A stretch of DNA of 13,969 nucleotides from Deltaproteobacteria bacterium (GTDB lineage Bacteria > Desulfobacterota_C > Deferrisomatia > Deferrisomatales > JACRMM01). Position 1 is the stretch's first letter. The number at the start of each line of letters is the position of its first letter. The translations under genes and the position numbers were made by a program. This document shows, one piece after another, positions 7,117-13,969 of this stretch. The notes below the pieces were generated by a model. That model worked only from the letters and a program-made list of their open reading frames with translations. It did no database searches and had not been told where the DNA came from. Location of the stretch: the NCBI GenBank assembly GCA_016218905.1, contig JACRCS010000483.1, positions 1 to 13,969 of the forward strand, written 5' to 3'.

Positions 7117-8084
7117 ACTACCGCAAGGGCGAGGCAAAAGAGTGGGCGAAAGGGTTCTACCGCGGGCTGGACGGCACCATCCTGCCCTCCTTCACGCCGG
7201 AGACCCTGGAGCTCGACGAGGCGGGGATCCGCCACGACGTGCGGGAGCTGATCCGGCACGGCTTCTTCTCGATCAGCCTCGTCACCGAGGCGGGCACGAC
7301 GAAGGAGGAGGACAAGAAGTTCCTGGAGTGGTGCGTCGACGAGGCGAAGGGGCGGATCGGAATCACCTTCGCGCTCAAGTACTACTCGGTGGCCGAAAAC
7401 ATCGACATGGCCCGGTTCGCCGAGGCCGCCGGCGCCGACAGCCTCCTGCTGAGCTACGGCTCGAACTTCCACCCCCGCTCGCCCGAGGAGGTGTACGAGT
7501 ACAGCCGGGCCATCTGCGACGCCACGAACCTCGCCGTGGTGCTCTTCCCCTCGATCAAGGACGACTTCCCCTTCCCGGGGAGGATCCCCGCGCCGGTCCT
7601 GAAGCGGCTCGCCGACCTCGACAACGTGGTCGCCATGAAGATCGGGATCCTCGAGTGGGGCTGGATCGACGAGTGCTTCCGCCTCTTCGGGGACAAGGTC
7701 CTCATCAGCTACCCCCTCGACGACGCGTGGCCCACCTTCATCCGGAAGTACGGGATGCAGTGGTCCGGGTCTTCGCCCTGGCAGTTCTTCCAGACGCCCG
7801 ACGACCGGCGGCAGGTCCGGCTCTTCCACCTCTTCCAGGAAGGGCGGATGGACGAGGCCATGGAGCTCTACTGGCAGCTCGATCCCCTGCGGAAGACGAT
7901 CTTGCAGATCACGCTCCCGACCGCGGCCATGGGCCTCTACAACTTCCAGCAGTGGAAGTACTGCGAGGAGCTCGTCGGGATGACGGGCGGGGAGCTCCGC
8001 CACCCGAAGCTGACGCTCTTCTGGTACGACCGGGAGCGGCTCCGCCAGGCCATGCTGGCCACGGGGATGAAGCTCGCGAAGTAG
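7113..8084 (+). CDS. DapA/NanA-family lyase or aldolase (dihydrodipicolinate synthase superfamily)
   Basis: A 323-residue TIM-barrel protein of the class I pyruvate-aldolase superfamily. The predicted Schiff-base lysine is K176 in VVAMKIG, where DapA-type enzymes have G-[IV]-K. An EAGTTKEE stretch near residue 55 stands where the family usually has G[ST]TGE, so the substrate-carboxylate loop is changed, and the usual tyrosine motif (YYN) appears as LFPSI, lacking the tyrosine. It is therefore unlikely to be a true DapA; a retro-aldolase, hydratase-aldolase or dehydratase on another 2-oxo acid is more plausible. The start overlaps the AOR 2 stop and has AGGAGG 6 bases upstream. An aldolase next to an AOR fits a route in which the cleavage product is an aldehyde; this is inference. 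Confidence 0.85.
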   Translation: MNYRKGEAKEWAKGFYRGLDGTILPSFTPETLELDEAGIRHDVRELIRHGFFSISLVTEAGTTKEEDKKFLEWCVDEAKGRIGITFALKYYSVAENIDMARFAEAAGADSLLLSYGSNFHPRSPEEVYEYSRAICDATNLAVVLFPSIKDDFPFPGRIPAPVLKRLADLDNVVAMKIGILEWGWIDECFRLFGDKVLISYPLDDAWPTFIRKYGMQWSGSSPWQFFQTPDDRRQVRLFHLFQEGRMDEAMELYWQLDPLRKTILQITLPTAAMGLYNFQQWKYCEELVGMTGGELRHPKLTLFWYDRERLRQAMLATGMKLAK

Positions 8085-8106
8085 CCTCGGAGGAGGGAGG
8101 GCGGCC

Positions 8107-9000
8107 GTGGAGCTGAAGGGCATCGACCGGGTGGTGATCGGCGTCAGGGACATGGAGAAGGGGCTGCGGTTCTTCCGCGACCTCTTCGGGTTCGAGTTCG
8201 TCGAGATGCGGGGGCCCCTCTTCGACGCCGCCGGCGTGAGGGTCTGCATCGACCTCGAGAGGCACCTGGAGCTGATCTCCCCCGGCGCCGACGTGGACGT
8301 GAACCCGCCGGACACGAAGACCCTCCGGGCGTGGCTCGAGGAGAGGGGCGAGGCCGTCCTCTTCGCCCTCGCCCTCAAGGTGGGCGATCCGGCCGCGGCG
8401 GCGCGCGAGGCGGAGGAGCGGGGGATTCGGATCGTGGCGAGGGTCCAGGAGCAGGGGGTGGAGTCCCTCGGCCTCGCGAGCTTTCAGGAGGTGATCCTGG
8501 ACGAGCGCGACACCCTGGGCGTGAAGCTCGCCGTGGCCGGATGGGAGCGGGCGGAGCGGTCTCGGGGAGAGGGTCTCCCCGCGGGCAGGTACCCCGTCCG
8601 CGAAGGGCACTTCCACCTGGCCGAGGCGCCGGGGGAGGAGTCCTACCTCATCGGCGGCCGCTGCCGGAAGTGCGGCACCCGCTTCTTTCCGAAGCGGCTC
8701 GTCTGCCCCGAGTGTGTGGAGCCGGAGACGATGGAGGAGACCCGCCTCTCGGGCAAGGGGAGGTTCCACGGCTACACGGTCCTCCACCTGCCGCTGCCGG
8801 GCTTTCCGGCGCCCTACGGCTTCGGGCGGCTGGAACTCGACGAGGGGCCGACGGTGACGGCGATGGTGATCGGGCGCACCCCCGCGGAGGGCGCCGTCCG
8901 GATCGGGGAGCGGGGCGAGGTGGTGATCGGGACCCTCACGACCGACGCCGCGGGTAACGAGGTCGTGGGATGGCTGCTCCGGCCCGCCGGAAGCGCGTGA
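8107..9000 (+). CDS. VOC (glyoxalase-like) + DUF35 Zn-ribbon/OB-fold fusion protein
   Basis: A 297-residue two-part protein with a GTG start, supported by GGAGGGAGG 6 bases upstream. Residues 1 to about 145 form a VOC/glyoxalase-like domain (IDRVVIGVRDMEKGLRFFRDLFGF... and a second half ending LDERDTLGVKLAV). The usual first metal ligand, His in 'IDHV', is Arg8, and the closing Glu of the second half is missing, so the VOC metal site looks incomplete. Residues about 180-297 form a DUF35 unit: a zinc ribbon C186-x2-C189-x10-C200-x2-C203 followed by an OB-fold with a GYTVLH strand. DUF35 proteins are obligate partners of SCPx-type thiolases and related CoA-dependent lyases, and such a thiolase starts 7 bases after this stop. 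The VOC half may position or recognise the substrate. The fusion is unusual in my experience. Confidence 0.88.
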   Translation: MELKGIDRVVIGVRDMEKGLRFFRDLFGFEFVEMRGPLFDAAGVRVCIDLERHLELISPGADVDVNPPDTKTLRAWLEERGEAVLFALALKVGDPAAAAREAEERGIRIVARVQEQGVESLGLASFQEVILDERDTLGVKLAVAGWERAERSRGEGLPAGRYPVREGHFHLAEAPGEESYLIGGRCRKCGTRFFPKRLVCPECVEPETMEETRLSGKGRFHGYTVLHLPLPGFPAPYGFGRLELDEGPTVTAMVIGRTPAEGAVRIGERGEVVIGTLTTDAAGNEVVGWLLRPAGSA

Positions 9001-9007
9001 GGGAGCC

Positions 9008-10171
9008 ATGAGGAGGGTCTTCGTCCTGGGGGTGGGAATGACCCCTTTCGGAAAGTTCGAGGAGCGGACCCTGGAGGACCTCGGCCGGGAGGCGGTCTGG
9101 AACGCCGTCCGGGACTCGGGGCTCGAGCCCCGGAGTATCCGGAGCGCGTACGTCGCCAACGCGCTCCACGGCCTCATCAGCGGGAAGGCCGGCCAGATCG
9201 GCCAACAGGTGCTCGCGGCGAGCGCCATCTGCGGCATCACGGTCGTGAACGTCGAGAACGCCTGCGCCGGCGGCTCGACTGCCTTTCGGGGCGCCTGGCT
9301 GGAGGTCGCCTCCGGGCTCTGCGACGTGTCGCTCGCCCTCGGGGTGGAGAAGCTCTACCACCCGGACCGGGCCAGGCCCGTCGTCGCCATGACCTCCAAC
9401 ACCCCGTACCACGGCACGGGCTACCAGTTCACCGCCGAGTACGCGATGTTCCTCGCCCGGTACATGGAGCGGTACGGCGCGACGGCGCTCGACTTCGCAA
9501 AGGTGGTCGAGAAGAACTCGGCCAACGGGGCGCTCAACCCTTACGCCCAGCACCGGCGGCCTCTGTCGGCGGAGGAGGTCCTCGCCTCCCGGACCGTGGC
9601 CGCGCCGCTCACCCTCTACATGTGCTGCTCCATCGGGGACGGGGCCGCGGCGGCCCTCCTCTGCTCGGAGGAGGTGGCGCGCCGGCACGCGGCCAGGCCC
9701 CTGGTGGAGGTCGCGGCCTGCCAGGTCTGCGGCGGCAGGTACCGCAGGGCCAACGAGACCGACCCCGACCTGCCCCGGGTGGCCGCCCAGGCGGCGTACG
9801 AGAGCGCCGGCCTCGGCCCCGACGAGATCGACCTCGCTGAAGTGCACGACGCCATGGCCCCGGCGGAGCTCCTGGTCATGGAGTACCTGGGGCTGTGCCG
9901 GCCGGGAGAGGCGGCGCGGTTCCTCGCCGAGGGCCGGACGAAGATCACGGGGGACATCCCCGTCAACCCGAGCGGCGGGCTCGCCGCCCGGGGTCACCCC
10001 GTCAGCGCCACGGGGCTCGCCCAGGTGGCGGAGGTGGTCTGGCAGCTGCGGGGCGAGGCGGGCCGAAGGCAGGTGCGCGAGCCCCGGACCGGACTGATCG
10101 AGAACGCGGGAGGCTTGACGGACTTCAACGACAACGCCGCGTGCGCGGTGACGATCCTCCGGAGGGCCTGA
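9008..10171 (+). CDS. SCPx-type thiolase (acetyl-CoA acetyltransferase / lipid-transfer-like)
   Basis: A 387-residue thiolase-fold protein. It has the nucleophile Cys86 in ENACAGGS, His280 in EVHDAMAP (where thiolases have N/H-E/D-A-F) and His330 in ARGHPVSATG. The position of the second catalytic Cys of classical thiolases near the C-terminus reads ENAGG, as in SCPx-type and Ltp2-like members. Together with the DUF35 protein immediately upstream (7 bases away, GGGAG ribosome binding site) it is expected to form a thiolase-DUF35 complex, either a thiolase or a retro-aldol C-C lyase acting on a CoA ester. Retro-aldolase members (Ltp2 with ChsH2) release aldehydes or ketones, which would suit the AORs in the operon; the actual substrate is unknown. 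It is cytoplasmic, with no signal sequence. Confidence 0.9.
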   Translation: MRRVFVLGVGMTPFGKFEERTLEDLGREAVWNAVRDSGLEPRSIRSAYVANALHGLISGKAGQIGQQVLAASAICGITVVNVENACAGGSTAFRGAWLEVASGLCDVSLALGVEKLYHPDRARPVVAMTSNTPYHGTGYQFTAEYAMFLARYMERYGATALDFAKVVEKNSANGALNPYAQHRRPLSAEEVLASRTVAAPLTLYMCCSIGDGAAAALLCSEEVARRHAARPLVEVAACQVCGGRYRRANETDPDLPRVAAQAAYESAGLGPDEIDLAEVHDAMAPAELLVMEYLGLCRPGEAARFLAEGRTKITGDIPVNPSGGLAARGHPVSATGLAQVAEVVWQLRGEAGRRQVREPRTGLIENAGGLTDFNDNAACAVTILRRA

Positions 10172-10263
10172 GGGAAAGGGGAGGCTGAACGCAAGGCCAC
10201 GGGAGGCGCGCACTCCCCGCGTCCACGGAGGGTTTCAGGGGTTCACCCGGAAAGGAGCAGGCG

Positions 10264-11631
10264 ATGATCTCTCCTCACGAAGGGCGAAGACCGTACTGGA
10301 ACATGGAGATCGAGACCAAGCTCAACACGCCGGAGATGAAGGCCATCCAGTGGGCCAAGGTGACCAAGAAGGTCGAGTACCTGTACGAGACGGCGCCCTA
10401 CTGGCGCGGGAGAATGAAGAGCGTAGGGGTAAAGCCCGCGGACCTGAAGACGTGGGACGACTACTACAAGCGGATTCCGGTCTTCACCAAGGAGGACCAC
10501 CGCCAGTACGCCGAGGAGTGCGGCGGGGACCTGAACGCGCTCCTGCGGGGGTTCATGGGCGAGGAGGCGGAGCGGCTCACCTGGATCTCGGCCACCTCCG
10601 GCACCACGGGCGATCCGAGCCCCTACCCCTTCACGAAACGGGATCGCGAGGTCTGGACCGAGTTCACGAGCCGTCAGCTCTGGAGGGGCGGCGTCTACCC
10701 GGGCGACAAGGTCCTCCACGGCTTCGGGCTGAGCATGTTCATGGGAGGGGCGATCCTCTGCCTGGCGGTCTCCGACTACGGCGCCTGCTGCATCCCGGTG
10801 GGCGCGGAGGCCGGGACCGAGGCCCTCCTGAAGTACGCGAAGCTGCTGAAACCGAAGGCGCTGGTCTGCACCCCTTCGCTGGCGGAGTACATGATCGAGA
10901 AGGCGGTGGAGATCACCGGGAAGAGCGTCGCCGAACTGGGCATTCGCAGGCTCCTCTGCGGCGGCGAGCCGGGCGCCGGGATCCCGGAGCTGCGCCGGAA
11001 GCTGGAGACCGCCTTCGACGCGGAGGTGTACGACCTCGCCTTCGGCGGCTGTTCGTGCGAGCACCCCGAGTACCAGGGCATGCACTACCTGAACGAGGAC
11101 GTGGTGCTCTATGAGCTCGTGGACCCGGTCACCCACGAGCACGTTCCCATGGAAGACGGGGCGACGGGCATCGGGGTGCTGACCCAGCTCGACGGAACGG
11201 TGACGCTCGCGGGCCTGCGGCAGACGCCCAACGACATCAACCAGGTCTTCACGTCACCGTGCCCCTGCGGGAAGACCGGGCTCCGGTTCCGGATCGTCGG
11301 GCGGGCGGACGACATGCTGAAGGTCAAGGGCGTCATGGTCTATCCGGCCGCCCTCTCCGGCGTCATCAACTCCTTCGTGCCCCGGGTGACGGGGGAGTTC
11401 CGGATCGTCCTCGACGAGCCGCCCCCCCGCGTCGTCCCGCCGCTCCGGCTCAAGGTGGAGTACGGCGAGGGCGTCGCGCAGGAGCAGCTCGCCGCCCTGG
11501 CCGAGGAGATCGCCGAGGCCATGCACCAGCGCACGAAAGTCAGGCCGGCGATCACCTGGGTTGCGCCCAACACCCTCGAGCGTTTCTTGAAGAAGAAGAA
11601 CCTCTTCGAGAAGACGTACGAAGCGCCCTGA
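10264..11631 (+). CDS. PaaK-type phenylacetate-CoA ligase family protein (AMP-forming)
   Basis: A 455-residue adenylate-forming ligase close in length to PaaK (about 430-440). The phosphate-binding loop SATSGTTG is at residues 109-116, and the hinge/adenylate motif GRADDMLKVKG is at 346-356, preceded by the PaaK-like PCPCGKTG with two cysteines. The lysine-rich C-terminus (FLKKKNLFEK) probably supplies the catalytic lysine. It activates a carboxylic acid, in this family usually an aromatic or aryl-acetic acid, with ATP to AMP and CoA. AAAGGAG lies 7-8 bases before the ATG. A 92-base gap separates it from the thiolase; that gap holds a short GGGAG...CTCCC inverted repeat (10201-10216) but no convincing terminator, so co-transcription is possible. 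It converges on the amidohydrolase with only 24 bases between stops. Confidence 0.9.
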   Translation: MISPHEGRRPYWNMEIETKLNTPEMKAIQWAKVTKKVEYLYETAPYWRGRMKSVGVKPADLKTWDDYYKRIPVFTKEDHRQYAEECGGDLNALLRGFMGEEAERLTWISATSGTTGDPSPYPFTKRDREVWTEFTSRQLWRGGVYPGDKVLHGFGLSMFMGGAILCLAVSDYGACCIPVGAEAGTEALLKYAKLLKPKALVCTPSLAEYMIEKAVEITGKSVAELGIRRLLCGGEPGAGIPELRRKLETAFDAEVYDLAFGGCSCEHPEYQGMHYLNEDVVLYELVDPVTHEHVPMEDGATGIGVLTQLDGTVTLAGLRQTPNDINQVFTSPCPCGKTGLRFRIVGRADDMLKVKGVMVYPAALSGVINSFVPRVTGEFRIVLDEPPPRVVPPLRLKVEYGEGVAQEQLAALAEEIAEAMHQRTKVRPAITWVAPNTLERFLKKKNLFEKTYEAP

Positions 11632-11655
11632 ATGGCGGGACGAGCTCCGGGCGTC

Positions 11656-13389
11656 TCAGCCGAACCGCCCGCCGCTCTCGTCGAAGACGACCTCCCCCCC
11701 GGCGATCGTCATCAGCACGGGGATGTCTCCGATGCGGTGCGGGTCGACGCGGAGGATATCTTCGCCGATCACGCAGAAGTCCGCGCACTTGCCGGGCTCG
11801 ATGGAGCCCTTCACGTCGTCCATGCCGTCCTGCCACGCCCCGTTGATCGTGTAGGTGCGCAGGGCCTCCTCGACGGTGATCCGCTCCTCGGGCCCGCTCA
11901 CGGCCCCCGAGAGCAGACTTTCGCGCAGGACGGCCGCTTGGACCCCCTTCCGCCAGTTGGGGTAGGTGACGGGAGCATCGGAGTTGCTGGTGAGCTTCAC
12001 TCCCGCGTCGAGGAGGCTCCGCAACGGCCACTCCCGGGCGGCCCGCTCCTTGCCGACGATGGCCGGCTCGAAGTCCGCGATCATGACGCCGATGAAGGGC
12101 TGGATGGCGAGGCCGCACCCGAGCTCCGCCAGGAGGGCGGTCGTCCGAGGGCTGATGAAGTCGCCGTGGATGACGTAGTGCCGCGGGTCGCCTCCGGGGT
12201 CTTCGCGGAGCGCACGGGCGAAGCCCTCCACGGTGGCGTCGATGGCCCGATCGCCCGTGGCGTGGACGGCGACCTGGAAGCCCTGCCGGTGCACGAGCGC
12301 GATCATTCGGGCGAGGTTCTCGGCCTGCTCCGCCTCGGTGGCTCCGGCCAGCACCGACCTCCCCCGTCCCGCGTTCCCGCTGACGTACGGCTCGTTCATC
12401 CAGGAGGTGTACGTGAGCGGGATGCCGTCGGCGAAGAGCTTCACGCCCGGGAACTGGAGCCACGTCGGTTCGGGCGTACCGGGCCTCGGAAAGGTCCGGA
12501 GCCCCTCCTCCAACTCGTCGTAGGTCAGGGCGCCGTACTGCCCCAGGAGGAGGAGCACGGTCGCCCGAGCCGTCAGCTTCCCTTCGGCCAGAAGCTCCTG
12601 GTAGAGGGCCACGAACTCCGCGCTCATGACGCCGCCCACGTAGGTGTCTCCGCCGGGCCCGATGGCCGCGTCGGTGAAGCTCGTGACGCCGTTGGCGTTC
12701 AGGTGCCGAAGCGCGGTCAGGAGTGCGGTCTTCTTCTCCTCCCGGGTGAGGAGGGGCACGTGAACCGAGACCAAGGCTTGAGCCTGGGGCTCCTTCAGGA
12801 TCCCGGTCGGGTCGCCGCGCTCGTCCCGCTCCACCTCGCCCGACGGCGGGTCCGGGGTCTCCCTCGTCACTCCGGCGAGCTCCAGGGCCCTGCTGTTGAC
12901 GAGGAGCGTGTGGCCGGAGAAGTCGGTGAAGACGACCGGGTTTCGGGGCGTCACCGGGTCCAGGTCGTACTTCCGGGGGAGCCGGGAAGGGTCGTCCCTG
13001 CACTCCTCCAGGGAAGCCTGGTCCCAGCCGAAGCCGCGGATCCATTCGCCCGGGGCCGTCTCGAGGGCCTTCTTCCGCAAGGCCTCGACCATCTCCGGAA
13101 TCGAGCGGACGGCGGGGTAGGTGAGGTCGAGCGCCAGAGGCGGCCGGGTGGCGCCGAAGAACGGACCGTGCAGGTGGGATTCGTTGATTCCCGGCAGGAC
13201 GGGCAGGCCCTTGAGGTCCAGGACCCGCGTGCTCGGGCGGGCGAGCTTCCTCACCTCGTCGGTCCGTCCGACGGCGAGGATCCTCCCCTTGGAAACGGCG
13301 ACCGCCTCCCGGAGGGAGAAGTCCCCGTCGACGGTGATCACCTTCGCGTTCACGAGGACGAGATCGGCTTCGGCTGTCGGGCTCGGCAC
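11656..13389 (-). CDS. YtcJ-type amidohydrolase (amidohydrolase family 3)
   Basis: A 577-residue protein of the PF07969 metal-dependent amidohydrolase family. It begins with the beta-sandwich part (ADLVLVNAKVITVD...GRILAVG), then the PG-INESHLHG motif giving the HxH metal pair (His72 and His74), AVHATGDRAID, VIHGDF with a further His, and NSDAPV with the metal/catalytic Asp; the C-terminus returns to the sandwich (GSIEPGKCADFCVI). It probably hydrolyses an amide or ester bond; the substrate cannot be told. An ATG at 13443 would add 18 residues, but GTG 13389 is preferred because AGGAGG lies 9 bases upstream of it and the added tail is a low-complexity Arg/Pro stretch. No signal peptide is evident. 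It is convergent with the ligase and probably a separate unit. Confidence 0.9.
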   Translation of the reverse strand: MPSPTAEADLVLVNAKVITVDGDFSLREAVAVSKGRILAVGRTDEVRKLARPSTRVLDLKGLPVLPGINESHLHGPFFGATRPPLALDLTYPAVRSIPEMVEALRKKALETAPGEWIRGFGWDQASLEECRDDPSRLPRKYDLDPVTPRNPVVFTDFSGHTLLVNSRALELAGVTRETPDPPSGEVERDERGDPTGILKEPQAQALVSVHVPLLTREEKKTALLTALRHLNANGVTSFTDAAIGPGGDTYVGGVMSAEFVALYQELLAEGKLTARATVLLLLGQYGALTYDELEEGLRTFPRPGTPEPTWLQFPGVKLFADGIPLTYTSWMNEPYVSGNAGRGRSVLAGATEAEQAENLARMIALVHRQGFQVAVHATGDRAIDATVEGFARALREDPGGDPRHYVIHGDFISPRTTALLAELGCGLAIQPFIGVMIADFEPAIVGKERAAREWPLRSLLDAGVKLTSNSDAPVTYPNWRKGVQAAVLRESLLSGAVSGPEERITVEEALRTYTINGAWQDGMDDVKGSIEPGKCADFCVIGEDILRVDPHRIGDIPVLMTIAGGEVVFDESGGRFG

Positions 13390-13398
13390 GGCTGACGA

Positions 13399-13404
13399 CC
13401 TCCT
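13399..13404 (-). promoter_or_regulatory. Ribosome binding site deciding the amidohydrolase start
   Basis: AGGAGG on the minus strand, 9 bases before the GTG at 13389-13387. No comparable site precedes the alternative ATG at 13443, so this site sets the start further in. Confidence 0.65.
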
Positions 13405-13442
13405 GGGGCGCGGGGCCCGCGACAGGGGATGGTTGACCGGCA

Positions 13443-13453
13443 TGTTTCAAACA
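13443..13453. promoter_or_regulatory. Palindrome TGTTTCAAACA, possible operator
   Basis: An 11-base perfect inverted repeat, AT-rich in an otherwise GC-rich stretch, about 55 bases upstream of the amidohydrolase GTG and just downstream of the tentative promoter. It could be a regulator binding site; no regulator gene is in the window. Confidence 0.25.
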
Positions 13454-13467
13454 GCAGTTGTACGCAC

Positions 13468-13496
13468 TCTCTACCAACGAACGGCGCCGCCGTCAA
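13468..13496 (-). promoter_or_regulatory. Possible sigma70-like promoter of the amidohydrolase gene
   Basis: On the minus strand, TTGACG (13496-13491) is followed after exactly 17 bases by TAGAGA (13473-13468). The -35 box is good (5 of 6) but the -10 box is weak (3 of 6). The position, about 75-100 bases before the chosen start, is reasonable. It is a tentative reading. Confidence 0.25.
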
Positions 13497-13686
13497 CGGA
13501 AGGCTGCTGCGCCGAGCGCTGCAGAAGCGGGCCCGGGTAACGGACAGGCGGACGTACGGGAGGAGGCCGCCCCGTGGCGGCGACTCCGAACATTGGCCAC
13601 AAACGCTGTTCGGGCATAAGATGTGCCCGTCCGGAGAGCGCTTCTCCGAGCTTCCGGGTAACTTCAACGGTCCGGTCCGTCTCTTC

Positions 13687-13708
13687 CCCCTCCCCAGCGC
13701 GGGAGGGG
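13687..13708. repeat. C/G-rich intergenic hairpin
   Basis: An 8-bp perfect inverted repeat, CCCCTCCC / GGGAGGGG, with a 6-base loop, followed by a purine-rich run (GTGAGGGGGAGGGGG). This looks like the common CCCTCCCC...GGGAGGGG dispersed intergenic element of many bacterial genomes. There is no T-run. Confidence 0.5.
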
Positions 13709-13799
13709 TGAGGGGGAGGGGGCGCCGGAAGGCTTCCCGCCGGGGGCACCCCCACCCCCGCCCTCCCCATCGAGGGCATAGGCGCTAACTTGGGGATAC

Positions 13800-13832
13800 G
13801 AACACCGGGGAACCGGGGTGACGACGGTGTTC
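13800..13832. repeat. Inverted repeat GAACACCG / CGGTGTTC
   Basis: Two perfect 8-base complementary arms (13800-13807 and 13825-13832) enclose a 17-base GC-rich loop. No T-run follows. It could be a stem-loop of a dispersed repeat or a regulatory site of a gene beyond the right edge. Confidence 0.45.
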
Positions 13833-13836
13833 TATC

Positions 13837-13862
13837 TCTCACAGAGGCACAGAGAACACAGC
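13837..13862. repeat. CACAGAG-type short degenerate repeat
   Basis: CTCTCACAGAGGCACAGAGAACACAG is a run of near-identical 'CACAGAG' units. The reverse strand reads like the CTCTGTG(C/T)CTCTGTG motif I recall from intergenic DNA of several environmental phyla. Its function is unknown. Confidence 0.4.
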
Positions 13863-13969
13863 GCGGCCGTTGGCCGCAACCAAACGGAAGTGCCGGAAGA
13901 TCGGACTGCCGCGGCATATCCGGCGAGCTCACGCCTACCCGCCCACAGGTACCCCGGAAACCTCGGGGC

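Larger units (their letters stand above)
13444..13969. other. Non-coding right end with intergenic repeats
   Basis: No supported gene. Open frames here on either strand are low-complexity and lack family features. The stretch holds the amidohydrolase upstream signals, a C/G-rich hairpin, a longer inverted repeat and a CACAGAG-type short repeat, all typical of dispersed intergenic DNA. No tRNA or other RNA gene was recognised. The next gene probably lies beyond the right edge. Confidence 0.6.

Noticed and set aside
11632..11655. Bidirectional terminator between the convergent ligase and amidohydrolase genes
   Set aside because: Only a 4-base GACG/CGTC pairing and a GAGCTC palindrome are present, with no T-runs, in a 24-base gap.
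11632..13395. 587-codon open frame on the plus strand
   Set aside because: It is the shadow of the amidohydrolase, which has clear metal-binding motifs and a well-placed ribosome binding site on the minus strand.
13471..13932. 153-codon minus-strand open frame at the right end
   Set aside because: It runs through intergenic hairpins and CACAGAG repeats, its translation is Pro/Arg-rich without domains, and it has no ribosome binding site I can support.

Overview
The window is GC-rich bacterial DNA (third codon positions mostly G or C, with long false ORFs on the opposite strand). It carries a metabolic gene cluster built on oxygen-sensitive redox families: a 2-hydroxyacyl-CoA dehydratase/benzoyl-CoA reductase-type subunit, two tungsten-type aldehyde:ferredoxin oxidoreductases (AOR) and two four-cluster Fe-S proteins with Tat signals. 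This points to an anaerobic or facultative, probably uncultured, high-GC bacterium. Candidates I would consider are Methylomirabilota/Rokubacteria-like or Desulfobacterota-like lineages, but that is an inference from gene content and style; no marker gene is present.

Layout. (1) 1-819: the 3' part of a 2-hydroxyacyl-CoA dehydratase subunit, cut by the left edge. (2) 820-1171: a repeat-filled gap with a REP-like hairpin, a short run of inverted heptamers, and a 21-unit heptanucleotide tandem array ending just before the next ribosome binding site. (3) 1172-10171: a tight same-strand run of eight genes: Tat Fe-S protein 1, AOR 1, a small unknown helical protein, Tat Fe-S protein 2, AOR 2, a DapA-family lyase/aldolase, a VOC + DUF35 (Zn-ribbon/OB) fusion, and an SCPx-type thiolase. 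Spacings are short, with stop/start overlap at AOR 2/DapA and near-overlap at AOR 1/small gene. The Fe-S/AOR pair is a diverged tandem duplication. (4) 10264-11631: a PaaK-type acyl/aryl-CoA ligase after a 92-base gap, probably the same transcription unit or a closely linked one. (5) 13389-11656, minus strand: a YtcJ-type amidohydrolase, convergent with the ligase. (6) 13390-13969: a non-coding end with a possible promoter/palindrome for the amidohydrolase and common-type intergenic repeats; no gene seen.

How the genes may work together (inference): the ligase makes a CoA thioester; the thiolase with its DUF35 partner and/or the DapA-family enzyme cleaves C-C bonds, which can release an aldehyde or keto product; the AORs oxidise an aldehyde (or reduce an acid) and exchange electrons with the Fe-S proteins; the dehydratase/reductase-type subunit suggests that CoA-bound hydroxy-acids or aromatics are part of the same route. 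The substrate cannot be read from the sequence. The most notable points are the duplicated Tat-FeS/AOR module with export signals only on the Fe-S subunit, the VOC-DUF35 fusion whose VOC metal site looks degenerate, the unknown protein between the two modules, and the block-structured heptamer array directly upstream of the operon.
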